Shown: one piece after another, positions 24,279 to 32,156 of the stretch | Layout of the letters: every line of letters begins with the position of its first letter | Numbering within the stretch: position 1 is the first letter of the stretch | Made by a program: the position numbers and the translations under genes | Notes under the pieces: model-generated | Seen by the model: only the letters and a program-made list of their open reading frames with translations | Told to the model about the DNA's origin: nothing | The model's database searches: none | NCBI GenBank assembly: GCA_900298995.1 | Contig: OMIC01000026.1 | Coordinates: forward strand, 23,990-87,989 | Origin: Hyphomicrobiaceae bacterium | Lineage (GTDB): Bacteria > Pseudomonadota > Alphaproteobacteria > Rhizobiales > Aestuariivirgaceae | Length of the DNA: 64,000 nt | Direction: 5' to 3'

Positions 24279-25177
24279 TTCCGGCCGGCGGCTATCGCTG
24301 GTGGTATCTCGACGGCCTGAGCGATGATGGACGCCACGGCCTCACCATCATCGCTTTCGTGGGCAGCGTCTTCTCGCCCTATTACGCCATGGCGCGACGG
24401 AGCGGCTCTGCGACGCCCGAGAATTTCTGCGCGCTCAATGTGGCGCTCTATGGCGAACGCGGCCACCGCTGGAGCATGACCGAGCGCAGCCGCCGCTGGA
24501 CGGATCAGGGGGATGCACGTTTCGTGATCGGTCCCAGCAACATGCGCTGGGAAGACGGGGATCTGGTGATCGACATCGACGAGGTGACGGTGCCGCTGCC
24601 CAGCCGCCTGCGCGGGCAGGTGCGTCTCACGCCCTCGGCGATCTGTACGCATGAAGTCAATCTCGATCCGGCGGGACTTCATCACTGGCGGCCGGTGGCG
24701 CCGGTTGCCCGGATCGCAGCCAGCTTCGAGAAACCCGGCCTGTCGTGGTCGGGCATCGGCTATCACGACATGAACTGGGGATCGGTGCCACTGGAGAACA
24801 GCTTCGACAGCTGGGTGTGGTCGCGCGCGGCGCTGCCGGGAGGCGCTGGCATTGTCTATGACACGGTGCTTTCGGGGGGCGAGCGGTCGGCCTTCGCGCT
24901 CATGATCGGCGCGGATGGCCAGGTGAAGGAGACGGCCGTGCCGCCGCGCGTCGAGATGCCGGGGACCTTCTGGCGCATGGCACGGCACATGCGCGCCGAT
25001 CGACCTTTCGAGATCCTGTCGCTTCTGGAGGATTCGCCCTTCTATGCGCGAAGCCTGCTGCGGCTCGATACGGACGGTGGCCCGGCCTTCGCATTCCATG
25101 AGAGCCTGTCGCTGGCGCGCTTCCGGAAACCGGTCGTGCAGGCGATGCTGCCCTTCCGCATGCCGCGGCGGTGGTGA
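24119..25177 (+). CDS. crtC: Carotenoid 1,2-hydratase CrtC (start uncertain)
   Basis: Adds water across the 1,2 double bond of neurosporene/lycopene-type carotenoids. The conserved domain begins at GGYRWWYLDGLSDDGRHGLT (from about 24284) and includes IIAFVGSVFSPYYAMARR, GPSNMRWEDGDLVIDI and GIGYHDMNWGSVPLE. No ATG, GTG or TTG lies close to the family N-terminus. The nearest upstream ATG in frame (24119, with GGGAGGG 10 bases before it) adds 52 non-family residues and overlaps crtD by 160 bases; a CTG at 24275 overlapping the crtD stop (CTGA) is an alternative. Function is sure, start is not. Confidence 0.9.
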   Translation: MDGIIPAPGRKDGSAGAFSGGRERPSGARGSDGGNFGTPRGGKPVGVPGFATLIPAGGYRWWYLDGLSDDGRHGLTIIAFVGSVFSPYYAMARRSGSATPENFCALNVALYGERGHRWSMTERSRRWTDQGDARFVIGPSNMRWEDGDLVIDIDEVTVPLPSRLRGQVRLTPSAICTHEVNLDPAGLHHWRPVAPVARIAASFEKPGLSWSGIGYHDMNWGSVPLENSFDSWVWSRAALPGGAGIVYDTVLSGGERSAFALMIGADGQVKETAVPPRVEMPGTFWRMARHMRADRPFEILSLLEDSPFYARSLLRLDTDGGPAFAFHESLSLARFRKPVVQAMLPFRMPRRW

Positions 25178-25258
25178 GGGCGAGTGAATGGAACGAGCCA
25201 CACGGACGCGAAGGCGAAGCCGGTTGCCTTGCGCGGTCAACAGAACGTGAAGGGCCAG

Positions 25259-26836
25259 TTACTCGTGGTAGGACGTGATCATGTCGTTCAGGCCTGGGCC
25301 GACCGTGACGCCGAAGAGGCTTCGCACACCGTTGCCCTGGCGGACGAGGCCCTGATAATCGCCGACAAAGTAGCCGCGGGCGATGGGTGCATTGAGCATG
25401 TTGAATGATTTGGCGGTCAGGCGCTTTTCGTGACCCCAGTTGCTGGCTTTCTTGCAATTTTCCTTGAGCGGCTTGCAACTGATCAGCCAATAATCGGTCT
25501 TTTCATTTTTTGCGGTTCCCTCCGTGTCGTTGCGGAAGTCGTAATAGGTCACGAAGAGTTTGGAATTGGCGCCGACTTCGATCGAGGGAATGAAGGCCTG
25601 GGTTCGGAACTTCGACTCGCTGGGTGGCGTCTTGCTGATGATCACGGGCGTGGACCATGAGTTTCCACCATTGGTGGACATGGCAAAGGCCACTTTGTCG
25701 ACGCCGCCATCGCGGCCGTCCTGCCAGACGAGATAGAGGTATCCGGTTTCGCGATCGATGGCGACGTCGAACAGGATGTTGCCGTCGCGCACGGGCTCGC
25801 GACTGTCGGGTGTCCGGGTTCCTTTCAGTGTCACGCTGGTGGCGACAGCTTCTTTCCGGCTCCCGAAGGTTGTTCCGCGGTCGTTCGACCTTACGAAACT
25901 GATGCTGGTCAAGCCCTTGCTTGTAATGTTGGTGAAGAACACGAGCACCGAGCCGTCGTTGAGCACCACCACCTGATTGGCGATGGTCTGGGCATATTTG
26001 CCAGGATCATAGATGAGGCGGGCTTCCTCCCAGTTCTTCCCACCATCGCGCGTGCGCGCCAGATAGGTGGGGCCCGTCCAGTAGTCGCCTCTGGCTTCCG
26101 CTTGCGACTTGCCAAGCAGGCCTTGCCTGTAGCGCTCACGGGCGTGGCTGGTTCCATCAGCACGGCTTCCGGCTGACGACTTGGGGAGTGTCGTGTCGAA
26201 CAACCGATCCCATGTCGCGTACACATACTTCGCATTGCCGGGGTCGGCCGTCATCGCGTTCTTGTCGTTGAAGGCGCGACCATCCGTGTCACGCTTCAGC
26301 ACCTGCGGCGCGCCCCATGTTGCGCCGCCATCGGTCGAGCGGCTGACCAGCATGGCGTTGGCACCCATGCCGCCATCGGGGCGGTCATTCATGAAGGACA
26401 GGCTCATGAAATAGGATGTGCCATCGGGCGAGACCGCCGTCCAGGGATCGCTCGAACGGTCATAGGCGAATTCACCCTTACCGCCGGAGCATTTGTTGAT
26501 GCCCGGCACGACAACGCGTTTCCAGCTGGTGCCGCCATCCTTCGAATGGGCGGACATGAGGCTGCGCGAGCCGCCATTGGACCAGCGGTCCTGCTGCCAA
26601 CCGGCAACGAGGCGCTTGCTGTTCGTCGGGTGGACGTCAATCCAGGGCTCGACTTCGGCGTTGAGGTAGTTTGTTCCTTCCTCCGATGCAATGTCGCAAT
26701 CAGCGAAGGGGCTCTTGCCGGTGATGATGACACCGGGTTCGGCGTGGGCTGATCCGGACGCGAGAAGCGCGGTTGCAAGAAGAAGCACAGCGGAGAGTGA
26801 AGGTCGACTGATCTGGCCGGTCCGGATGAAACGCAT
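25259..26836 (-). CDS. Secreted BNR/Asp-box beta-propeller protein, copy 1
   Basis: 525 residues from MRFIRTGQISRPS; signal peptide ending ALLASGSAHA. Five Asp-box motifs (S/T-x-D/N-x-G-x-T/S-W/F) are visible: SKDGGTSW, STDGGATW, TRDGGKNW, SNDRGTTF and STNGGNSW, the signature of sialidase-like beta-propellers. I see no FRIP motif or sialidase catalytic triad, so glycosidase activity is doubtful; a periplasmic or extracellular binding protein is as likely. Highly similar to the next gene on the same strand. Convergent with crtC. Confidence 0.85.
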   Translation of the reverse strand: MRFIRTGQISRPSLSAVLLLATALLASGSAHAEPGVIITGKSPFADCDIASEEGTNYLNAEVEPWIDVHPTNSKRLVAGWQQDRWSNGGSRSLMSAHSKDGGTSWKRVVVPGINKCSGGKGEFAYDRSSDPWTAVSPDGTSYFMSLSFMNDRPDGGMGANAMLVSRSTDGGATWGAPQVLKRDTDGRAFNDKNAMTADPGNAKYVYATWDRLFDTTLPKSSAGSRADGTSHARERYRQGLLGKSQAEARGDYWTGPTYLARTRDGGKNWEEARLIYDPGKYAQTIANQVVVLNDGSVLVFFTNITSKGLTSISFVRSNDRGTTFGSRKEAVATSVTLKGTRTPDSREPVRDGNILFDVAIDRETGYLYLVWQDGRDGGVDKVAFAMSTNGGNSWSTPVIISKTPPSESKFRTQAFIPSIEVGANSKLFVTYYDFRNDTEGTAKNEKTDYWLISCKPLKENCKKASNWGHEKRLTAKSFNMLNAPIARGYFVGDYQGLVRQGNGVRSLFGVTVGPGLNDMITSYHE

Positions 26837-26945
26837 GATGCGAGCTCCGCTGAAGCAAGTACTGCGCAATCGCAGCACCGTTTCTCACATGGTGCATGAA
26901 AAGAATCTTCGGGCAAGGGTACGCAGGAAAAAGATCGATTGCACA

Positions 26946-26968
26946 GGGCCATGTTTCAACGATGGCCC
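26946..26968 (-). terminator. Possible terminator between the two beta-propeller genes
   Basis: GGGCCAT (26946-26952) and ATGGCCC (26962-26968) form a 7-bp stem with a 9-base loop, 56 bases after the copy 2 stop. On the minus strand a CTTTTT run follows about 13 bases later, further than ideal for an intrinsic terminator. Confidence 0.4.
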
Positions 26969-27024
26969 TTCCGGTTTCGCGCATGGCGAGAAGAGCGAAG
27001 TTCGACGTTACCGAAAATGGCAGT

Positions 27025-28593
27025 TCACTTGACCCGTGTCGTCGCCATGTCGGTGAGGCCCGGAACGACCGTGATGCCGAACAATGCGCGCACGCCGTTG
27101 CCCTGGCGGACGAGGCCCTGATAATCGCCGACGAAATAGCCTCTGGCATTCGGCGCCCATAGCATGTTGAAAGACGCCGGGGTGAGGCGTTTCTCATCGC
27201 CCCATCCGCCGGCTGAGCGGCAATCGGCGGCGGCGGGGTTGCAACTGATGATCCAGTAGTCGGTGAGTTCCTGCGCCGCGCTGCCAACCGGGTCGTTGCG
27301 AAAGTCATAGTAGGTCACGAAGAGCTTGTGGTTCGGGCCGACCTCGACCGAAGGCGTGAAGGACTGGTTGCGGTACTTTGCGGTCTGGCGTGGCGTCTGA
27401 CTGATGAAAGCCGGTTTCGACCATGACAACCCACCATTGGTCGACATGGCGAAGGCCACCTTGTCGACGCCCTGCTGGCGGGCATCCTGCCAGACGAGAT
27501 AGAGATTGCCGTTGGTTCGGTCGATTGCGACATCGAACAGGATGTTGCCGTCGCGCACTGCCTCCCGCGTGTCCGGAGTCAGCACCCCTGTCCCTGTCAC
27601 GCTGGTGAGGATGGCCTCGGTGCGGCTGGCGAAAGTTGCGCCGTGATCGTTGGACCTGACAAAGCTGATGCTGGTCTCGCCCGTGCTCTTGATGTTTGTG
27701 AAGAAGACCAGAACCGAACCGTCGGCCTCGACCACCACCTGATTGCCGATGGTCTGGGCGTTCCTGCCGGGATCGTGGATGACGCGCGCCTCGTCCCAGG
27801 ACTTGCCGCCGTTGCGTGTCCGCACGAAATATGTGGGGCCGGTGTAGTAGGCGGCCCTGGCTCGCGGGTTGGCGTCCCCGTGCACAATGGCCCGGTACCG
27901 TTCACGGGCAAGGCTCAAGCCATCAAGCTGCTGGCCCTCGGCGCGCAGCCGGGCCGCCGCCTTGGGCAGCGAGGTATCGAAGAGCCGGTCCCAGGTGGCA
28001 TAGACGAACCTCGAGTCGGAGGGATCAGCGGTGATGGCATTCTTGTCGTTGAAGGCGCGGCCGTCGGTGTCGCGCAGCAGCACCTTGGGATTGCCCCAGC
28101 TTGCGCCGCCGTCGGTCGAGCGGCTGACCAGCATGGCATTGGCACCCATGCCGCCATCCGGGCGGTCATTCATGAAGGACAGGCTCATGAAATAGGCAAC
28201 GCCATCTGGCGACGTCGCGACCCACGGATCGGTTGACCGGTCATAGGCGAATTCGCCGCGGCCGCCGGAACATTTGTTGATGCCGGGAACGACAACGGGG
28301 GTCCAGCTCGCGCCGCCATCGGTCGAATAGGAAGACAGAAGGCTGCGCGAGCCGCCATTCGACCAGCGGTCCTGCTGCCAGCCCGCGATGAGCTTCTGGC
28401 TGTTCGCGGGGTTGACGTCGATCCAGGGTTCGACTTCGGCGTCAAGGTAGTTTGTGCCGATCTCGGAGGAGACGTCACAGGATGCGAAGGGGCTTTCCCC
28501 GGTGATAATGACGGTTGATGCAGCGCCGGCGGGCACCGGCATGATGAGCGCCATCGCAAGAAGGAGGGCGGTGCCAGTAGAGAACGATTTCAT
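27025..28593 (-). CDS. Secreted BNR/Asp-box beta-propeller protein, copy 2
   Basis: 522 residues; signal peptide MKSFSTGTALLLAMALIMPVPAGA. Same layout as copy 1, roughly three-quarters identical by eye over the first 200 residues, with five Asp-boxes (STDGGASW twice, TRNGGKSW, SNDHGATF, STNGGLSW). Both copies share paired cysteines (FASCDVSS, INKCSGG, WIISCNPAAADC), which fits disulfides in an exported protein. It follows a 35-residue ORF coupled to crtB, so it may be read from the crtIB transcript. Function unknown. Confidence 0.85.
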   Translation of the reverse strand: MKSFSTGTALLLAMALIMPVPAGAASTVIITGESPFASCDVSSEIGTNYLDAEVEPWIDVNPANSQKLIAGWQQDRWSNGGSRSLLSSYSTDGGASWTPVVVPGINKCSGGRGEFAYDRSTDPWVATSPDGVAYFMSLSFMNDRPDGGMGANAMLVSRSTDGGASWGNPKVLLRDTDGRAFNDKNAITADPSDSRFVYATWDRLFDTSLPKAAARLRAEGQQLDGLSLARERYRAIVHGDANPRARAAYYTGPTYFVRTRNGGKSWDEARVIHDPGRNAQTIGNQVVVEADGSVLVFFTNIKSTGETSISFVRSNDHGATFASRTEAILTSVTGTGVLTPDTREAVRDGNILFDVAIDRTNGNLYLVWQDARQQGVDKVAFAMSTNGGLSWSKPAFISQTPRQTAKYRNQSFTPSVEVGPNHKLFVTYYDFRNDPVGSAAQELTDYWIISCNPAAADCRSAGGWGDEKRLTPASFNMLWAPNARGYFVGDYQGLVRQGNGVRALFGITVVPGLTDMATTRVK

Positions 28594-28602
28594 GTGATGA
28601 CC

Positions 28603-28710
28603 TCATTTCCGCCTGTCACGGCGCAGATCCCATAACTGCCAGAGGCCGAAGCCAAGAACAAGCACGACTACCAGAAGGCCCTCGGCCAGGGCAATGCCGC
28701 CGCTGCTCAT
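28603..28710 (-). CDS. 35-residue single-span membrane protein coupled to crtB
   Basis: Read directly: MSSGGIALAEGLLVVVLVLG then FGLWQLWDLRRDRRK and stop. One membrane helix followed by a basic tail, so N-out/C-in topology is expected from the positive-inside rule. Its ATG shares one base with the crtB stop (TGATG), a translational-coupling arrangement, and the next gene starts 9 bases on. The good context and clean helix-plus-Arg/Lys tail argue that it is a real gene rather than chance. Possible carotenoid-enzyme membrane partner; no family recognised. Confidence 0.6.
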   Translation of the reverse strand: MSSGGIALAEGLLVVVLVLGFGLWQLWDLRRDRRK

Positions 28711-29735
28711 CAGCGTTGCCTTTCGAGGCGGGTGAAGAGATCGGTGAGCCATTGGGCGCGCTCGTCGAGCGTGCGCGGCGGACGCTGGGCTTCGCCGGCG
28801 CGGCCCACGGCATCGACGAGGAACTGAGCCTCGGGCAGTGCGGCAAGGCCGCTGCGTGGCGGGCGGCTGGCGCTGGCCGCGAGGGCGGCGGCGACCAGCT
28901 GCAGTTTGCGCGGTGTCGACACGGTGGCGCGCCTGCCGATGCTGTCATGGCCGTTGCGTTCGACGGCGCGGCCGATCTCGGCATAGAGGCGTCGGGCGGC
29001 ATGGATCGACGGGCGGCAGCCCGCGGGCAGCAGGGCGATGCCGGTGAGGCTGCGGGCGTAGAGGACATCCGCCTCGGCGAGAAGCCGGGCGATGACGCGG
29101 GCCAGCGCCGGGCTCGGGCGCGGCGCGCGCAGCAGGCCATCGGGGTCGATGCCCTCCAGCGCCAGCCACTCCTGCGGCAGATAGAGACGGCCGTTGCGGG
29201 CATCCTCGCCCACGTCGCGCGCGATGTTGGTGAGCTGCATGGCAATGCCGAGGTCGCAGGCCCGCGCGATGGCGTAGGGCTCGCGCACCTGCATGACGAG
29301 CGACATCATGGCGCCAACCGTGCCGGCCACGCGCACCGCATAGGCATGGAGATCGGAGAGGCTGTCATAGCGCCGTCCGCTGGCATCCCAGGCGAAGCCC
29401 TCGATCAGCGCCTCGGGAATCTCGCGCGGGATGGCAAAGCGCAGGGCCACATCGGCGAAGGCGCGGTCGGCGGGCTGGTCTTCGGGGTCGCCGCGGTAGA
29501 TGCGGTCGAGCCGGCCGAGCAACTGGTCGACGGCAGTGCGGCTGTCGGTGGTGCGGTCGACGAGGTCATCGGCCACGCGGCAGAAGGCATAGAGCGAGCG
29601 CGCCGCGTCGCAGACACGCTGGGGCAGCAGGAGCGAGGCGGTGTAGAAGGTCTTCGAGCCATCGCGGATCATCTGGCGGCATTGCGCCAGATCCGCAGGG
29701 CTCACCAGCGACCGCTCAGGCGAAGACGGAAGCAT
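28710..29735 (-). CDS. crtB: Phytoene synthase CrtB
   Basis: 341 residues. Head-to-head condensation of two GGPP to phytoene at the membrane. Asp-rich motif 1 ADDLVDR (about 55-61), motif 2 NIARDVGEDARNGRLYLP (from about 168), plus YAVRVAGTVGAMM and MQLTNIARD, all standard for squalene/phytoene synthases. The start overlaps the end of crtI by 20 bases, giving a coupled crtIB pair. Confidence 0.97.
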   Translation of the reverse strand: MLPSSPERSLVSPADLAQCRQMIRDGSKTFYTASLLLPQRVCDAARSLYAFCRVADDLVDRTTDSRTAVDQLLGRLDRIYRGDPEDQPADRAFADVALRFAIPREIPEALIEGFAWDASGRRYDSLSDLHAYAVRVAGTVGAMMSLVMQVREPYAIARACDLGIAMQLTNIARDVGEDARNGRLYLPQEWLALEGIDPDGLLRAPRPSPALARVIARLLAEADVLYARSLTGIALLPAGCRPSIHAARRLYAEIGRAVERNGHDSIGRRATVSTPRKLQLVAAALAASASRPPRSGLAALPEAQFLVDAVGRAGEAQRPPRTLDERAQWLTDLFTRLERQR

Positions 29736-31248
29736 CCGGAACCACCGTGTCGAGAATGCGCGCCGAGGAAATCACGCCGGGAAGTCCGGCGCCGGGATGG
29801 GTGCCCGCGCCCACGAGGAAGAGATTGTCGATGTCCTCGGCCTTGTTGTTGGGACGGAACCAGGCGCTCTGGAGGAGCACGGGTTCAAGACCGAAGGCCG
29901 CGCCCTTGTAGGAGGAGAGGCGGTTCTCGAAGTCGATGGGCGTGATGAGTTTCTCGGTCACGATGTGGCGCGAGAGACCGGGCAGCACCGTCGCTTCGAG
30001 ATGGGCGGCAATGGCGGCGCGGTAGGAGGGCGCGCGTTCGGCCCAGTCGATGCCGGAGTCCTGATGCGGCACCGGCGAGAGCACGTAGAAGCTGTCGCAT
30101 CCCGGCGGGGCCAGTTGCGGATCGGAGGCCGTGGGGCGATGGAGATAGAGGCTGAAATCGCCGGCCAGATGCTTGCGGGTGAAGATGTCGTCGAGCAGGC
30201 CACGGTAGCGCGGGCCCATCATGATGGTGTGGTGGCGGACGTCGGGATAGAGGCGGTCGGTGCCGAAGTACCAGACGAAGAGGCTCATGGAGTAGCGCGC
30301 CCGGGCGAGCTTGGCGTCGGGCCAGCGCTTGCGTGGCGCATTGCGGAGCAGCGTGCGGTAGGTGTGCGCGGTCTCGGCATTGGAGACGACCACCGAGGCC
30401 GGGATCACGCGGCCATCGGCGAGGCGGATGCCGGTGGCGCGTCCGCCCGCGCAGATGATCTCGTCGACCGGGCTGTCGAGGTGGATGACGCCGCCCTGGC
30501 GGCGGATGAGACCGGCCATGGCGGCCACCAGCGCGCCGGTGCCGCCGATGGCGCAATGCACGCCGTACTGGCGCTCGAGATAGGCGATCATGCTGTAGAT
30601 CGCCGTCACCTTGAACGGGTTACCGCCGATGAACAGCGGATGGAAGCTCAGCGCCATGCGGATCTTCGGGTTCTTCACGCGCGCGGCGACATGCTGCCAG
30701 ACGGTGCGCCAGGCGCCGAGCCGCACGAGATCGGGGGCGATGCGCACCATGCTCATGGGAGAACCGAAGGGCACATGGCCCAGCTGCTCGAAGCCGATCC
30801 GGTAGATCGCCTCGCTCTCGGCCATGAAGCGGTCATAGCCTGCGACATCGCCAGGCGCGATGCGGCGCACTTCGGCGCGCATGCGCTCGGCGTCGCCCGA
30901 GCAGGTCATGACCGTGCCGTCGTGAAAGCGGATGTCATAGAAGGGGTCGAGGGACTTCAGTGTCACGTCATCGGCAAAGCGCGCGCCGGCCCTCGACCAG
31001 AGTTCCTCCAGCACGAAGGGGGCAGTGATGATGGTGGGGCCCGCATCGAAGGTGAAACCGTCCTGCCGGAACACCGAGGCGCGGCCGCCGGGCTGCTCGA
31101 GCTTCTCGAATACGCTGACCCGATAGCCGCGCGCGCCGAGCCGGATCGCGGCGGCGAGTCCGCCCAGCCCGCTGCCGATCACCACGGCATGGGGACGACG
31201 GTCCGCCTCGCGGGCGGCGGGCGGAGAATGTCCGATGTCTGTAAACAT
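29716..31248 (-). CDS. crtI: Phytoene desaturase CrtI
   Basis: 510 residues, FAD-dependent desaturase converting phytoene to neurosporene or lycopene. Dinucleotide motif VVIGSGLGGLAAAIRLGARG near residue 22, FEKLEQPGGRASVF, DAGPTIITAP and the C-terminal NLFLVGAGTHPGAGLPGVISSA. Presence of crtC, D and F suggests the four-step (lycopene-forming) enzyme of the spirilloxanthin route. The ribosome site is weak, and a PpsR-type palindrome covers the start codon. Confidence 0.97.
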   Translation of the reverse strand: MFTDIGHSPPAAREADRRPHAVVIGSGLGGLAAAIRLGARGYRVSVFEKLEQPGGRASVFRQDGFTFDAGPTIITAPFVLEELWSRAGARFADDVTLKSLDPFYDIRFHDGTVMTCSGDAERMRAEVRRIAPGDVAGYDRFMAESEAIYRIGFEQLGHVPFGSPMSMVRIAPDLVRLGAWRTVWQHVAARVKNPKIRMALSFHPLFIGGNPFKVTAIYSMIAYLERQYGVHCAIGGTGALVAAMAGLIRRQGGVIHLDSPVDEIICAGGRATGIRLADGRVIPASVVVSNAETAHTYRTLLRNAPRKRWPDAKLARARYSMSLFVWYFGTDRLYPDVRHHTIMMGPRYRGLLDDIFTRKHLAGDFSLYLHRPTASDPQLAPPGCDSFYVLSPVPHQDSGIDWAERAPSYRAAIAAHLEATVLPGLSRHIVTEKLITPIDFENRLSSYKGAAFGLEPVLLQSAWFRPNNKAEDIDNLFLVGAGTHPGAGLPGVISSARILDTVVPDASVFA

Positions 31249-31257
31249 CGCCTGACA
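31240..31257. promoter_or_regulatory. PpsR/CrtJ-type operator covering the crtI start
   Basis: TGTAAACATCGCCTGACA fits TGT-N12-ACA and spans the crtI initiation codon (31246-31248) in the 19-base gap to bchO. It is either a true operator for an internal crtI promoter inside bchO, with binding in the early transcribed region, or a chance match. Confidence 0.6.
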
Positions 31258-31267
31258 GTAGAAACCG

Positions 31268-32155
31268 TCAGGGCTGCTTTGGCAAGGGGGCGGCGTTCCG
31301 GGGCGCCAGGATGATGGCGGCCGCGGCGGCGGGGTCTTCCTCGTGAGCGAGGTGCCCGAGGCCGGGCAGGCTCACGAGGTGCGGCTGGTGTGTGAGCCTT
31401 GCCGCCTCGGCGGCGGTGGCGGGCGGCACGGTGCGGTCGTTGCCGGCAGCCACGAATGTGAGGGGCTGGGGCAGGCCGCCCAGATCCTGCGGCATCCGGT
31501 GGAGGTCCCAGGCGGCCATCATGCCGAGCGCGCCGGCGACATGGCCCTCGTTGGAGAACAGTCGCTGGTAGAGGCCGATCCCCTCGGCGTCGATGGTGGA
31601 GCCGGTGTCACGCAAGAGGCGTTCGACCGCCGCGCGATCGGCCATGCGGGCGAATAGCTTCTGCACCAGCGTGGCGTTGGCGAGCGTGCGGGCAAGGGGC
31701 GAGAAGAACTGGCCCAGCATGCCGCCGAAGGGAAAGAAGGCACCGTTGAAACTCACCAGGTCGGCGGGCGCGAACAGCCGATCGGCCGCCATGCGCACGA
31801 GAACCGCCGCCCCGGCGGAGTGCCCGGCGGCGCGCACCGGCTTCACGTCAAGCTTGCGCAGCAGGGCCGCCACCGCCGACGCCATGCCGGGGAGCGAGAG
31901 GCTTCCCGACGGTGGCCGGATGGTGAAGGCATGTCCGGGTAGATCGGGGGCGATGACGGTGTAATGGCCCGCAAGCCGGGGCATGACATCGCGCCAGGAA
32001 TGGGTCGAGGCGCCGGTGCCGTGCAGGAGCAGGAGCGGCGGGCCCTCGCCCATCACCTGCACGTGCCAGCGCAGGTCAGCGGCATCGACGAAGCGGCTCC
32101 ACTCGCGGTTCGGCCAGCCGGCGCTGTCGGTCTCCCAGTCGAGGTAATAGGCCAT
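31268..32155 (-). CDS. bchO: BchO, alpha/beta-hydrolase associated with magnesium chelatase
   Basis: 295 residues, alpha/beta-hydrolase fold: LLLLHGTGASTHSW (oxyanion region), nucleophile elbow AAGHSAGAAV, and late acid/His region NDRTVPP ... PGLGHLAHEE. BchO is always next to bchD/bchI in purple bacteria and is proposed to help magnesium chelation, but its reaction is not established. Its ATG is 1 base from the bchD stop. Confidence 0.95.
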   Translation of the reverse strand: MAYYLDWETDSAGWPNREWSRFVDAADLRWHVQVMGEGPPLLLLHGTGASTHSWRDVMPRLAGHYTVIAPDLPGHAFTIRPPSGSLSLPGMASAVAALLRKLDVKPVRAAGHSAGAAVLVRMAADRLFAPADLVSFNGAFFPFGGMLGQFFSPLARTLANATLVQKLFARMADRAAVERLLRDTGSTIDAEGIGLYQRLFSNEGHVAGALGMMAAWDLHRMPQDLGGLPQPLTFVAAGNDRTVPPATAAEAARLTHQPHLVSLPGLGHLAHEEDPAAAAAIILAPRNAAPLPKQP

Positions 32156-32156
32156 G

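Noticed and set aside
25259..28593. Two propeller genes as true sialidases
   Set aside because: Asp-boxes are present, but no FRIP-type motif or convincing Arg triad was seen, so an enzymatic name is not justified.
29797..31314. 505-codon open frame on the + strand
   Set aside because: Antisense shadow of crtI; translation is Gly/Ala/Arg/His-rich with no motif.
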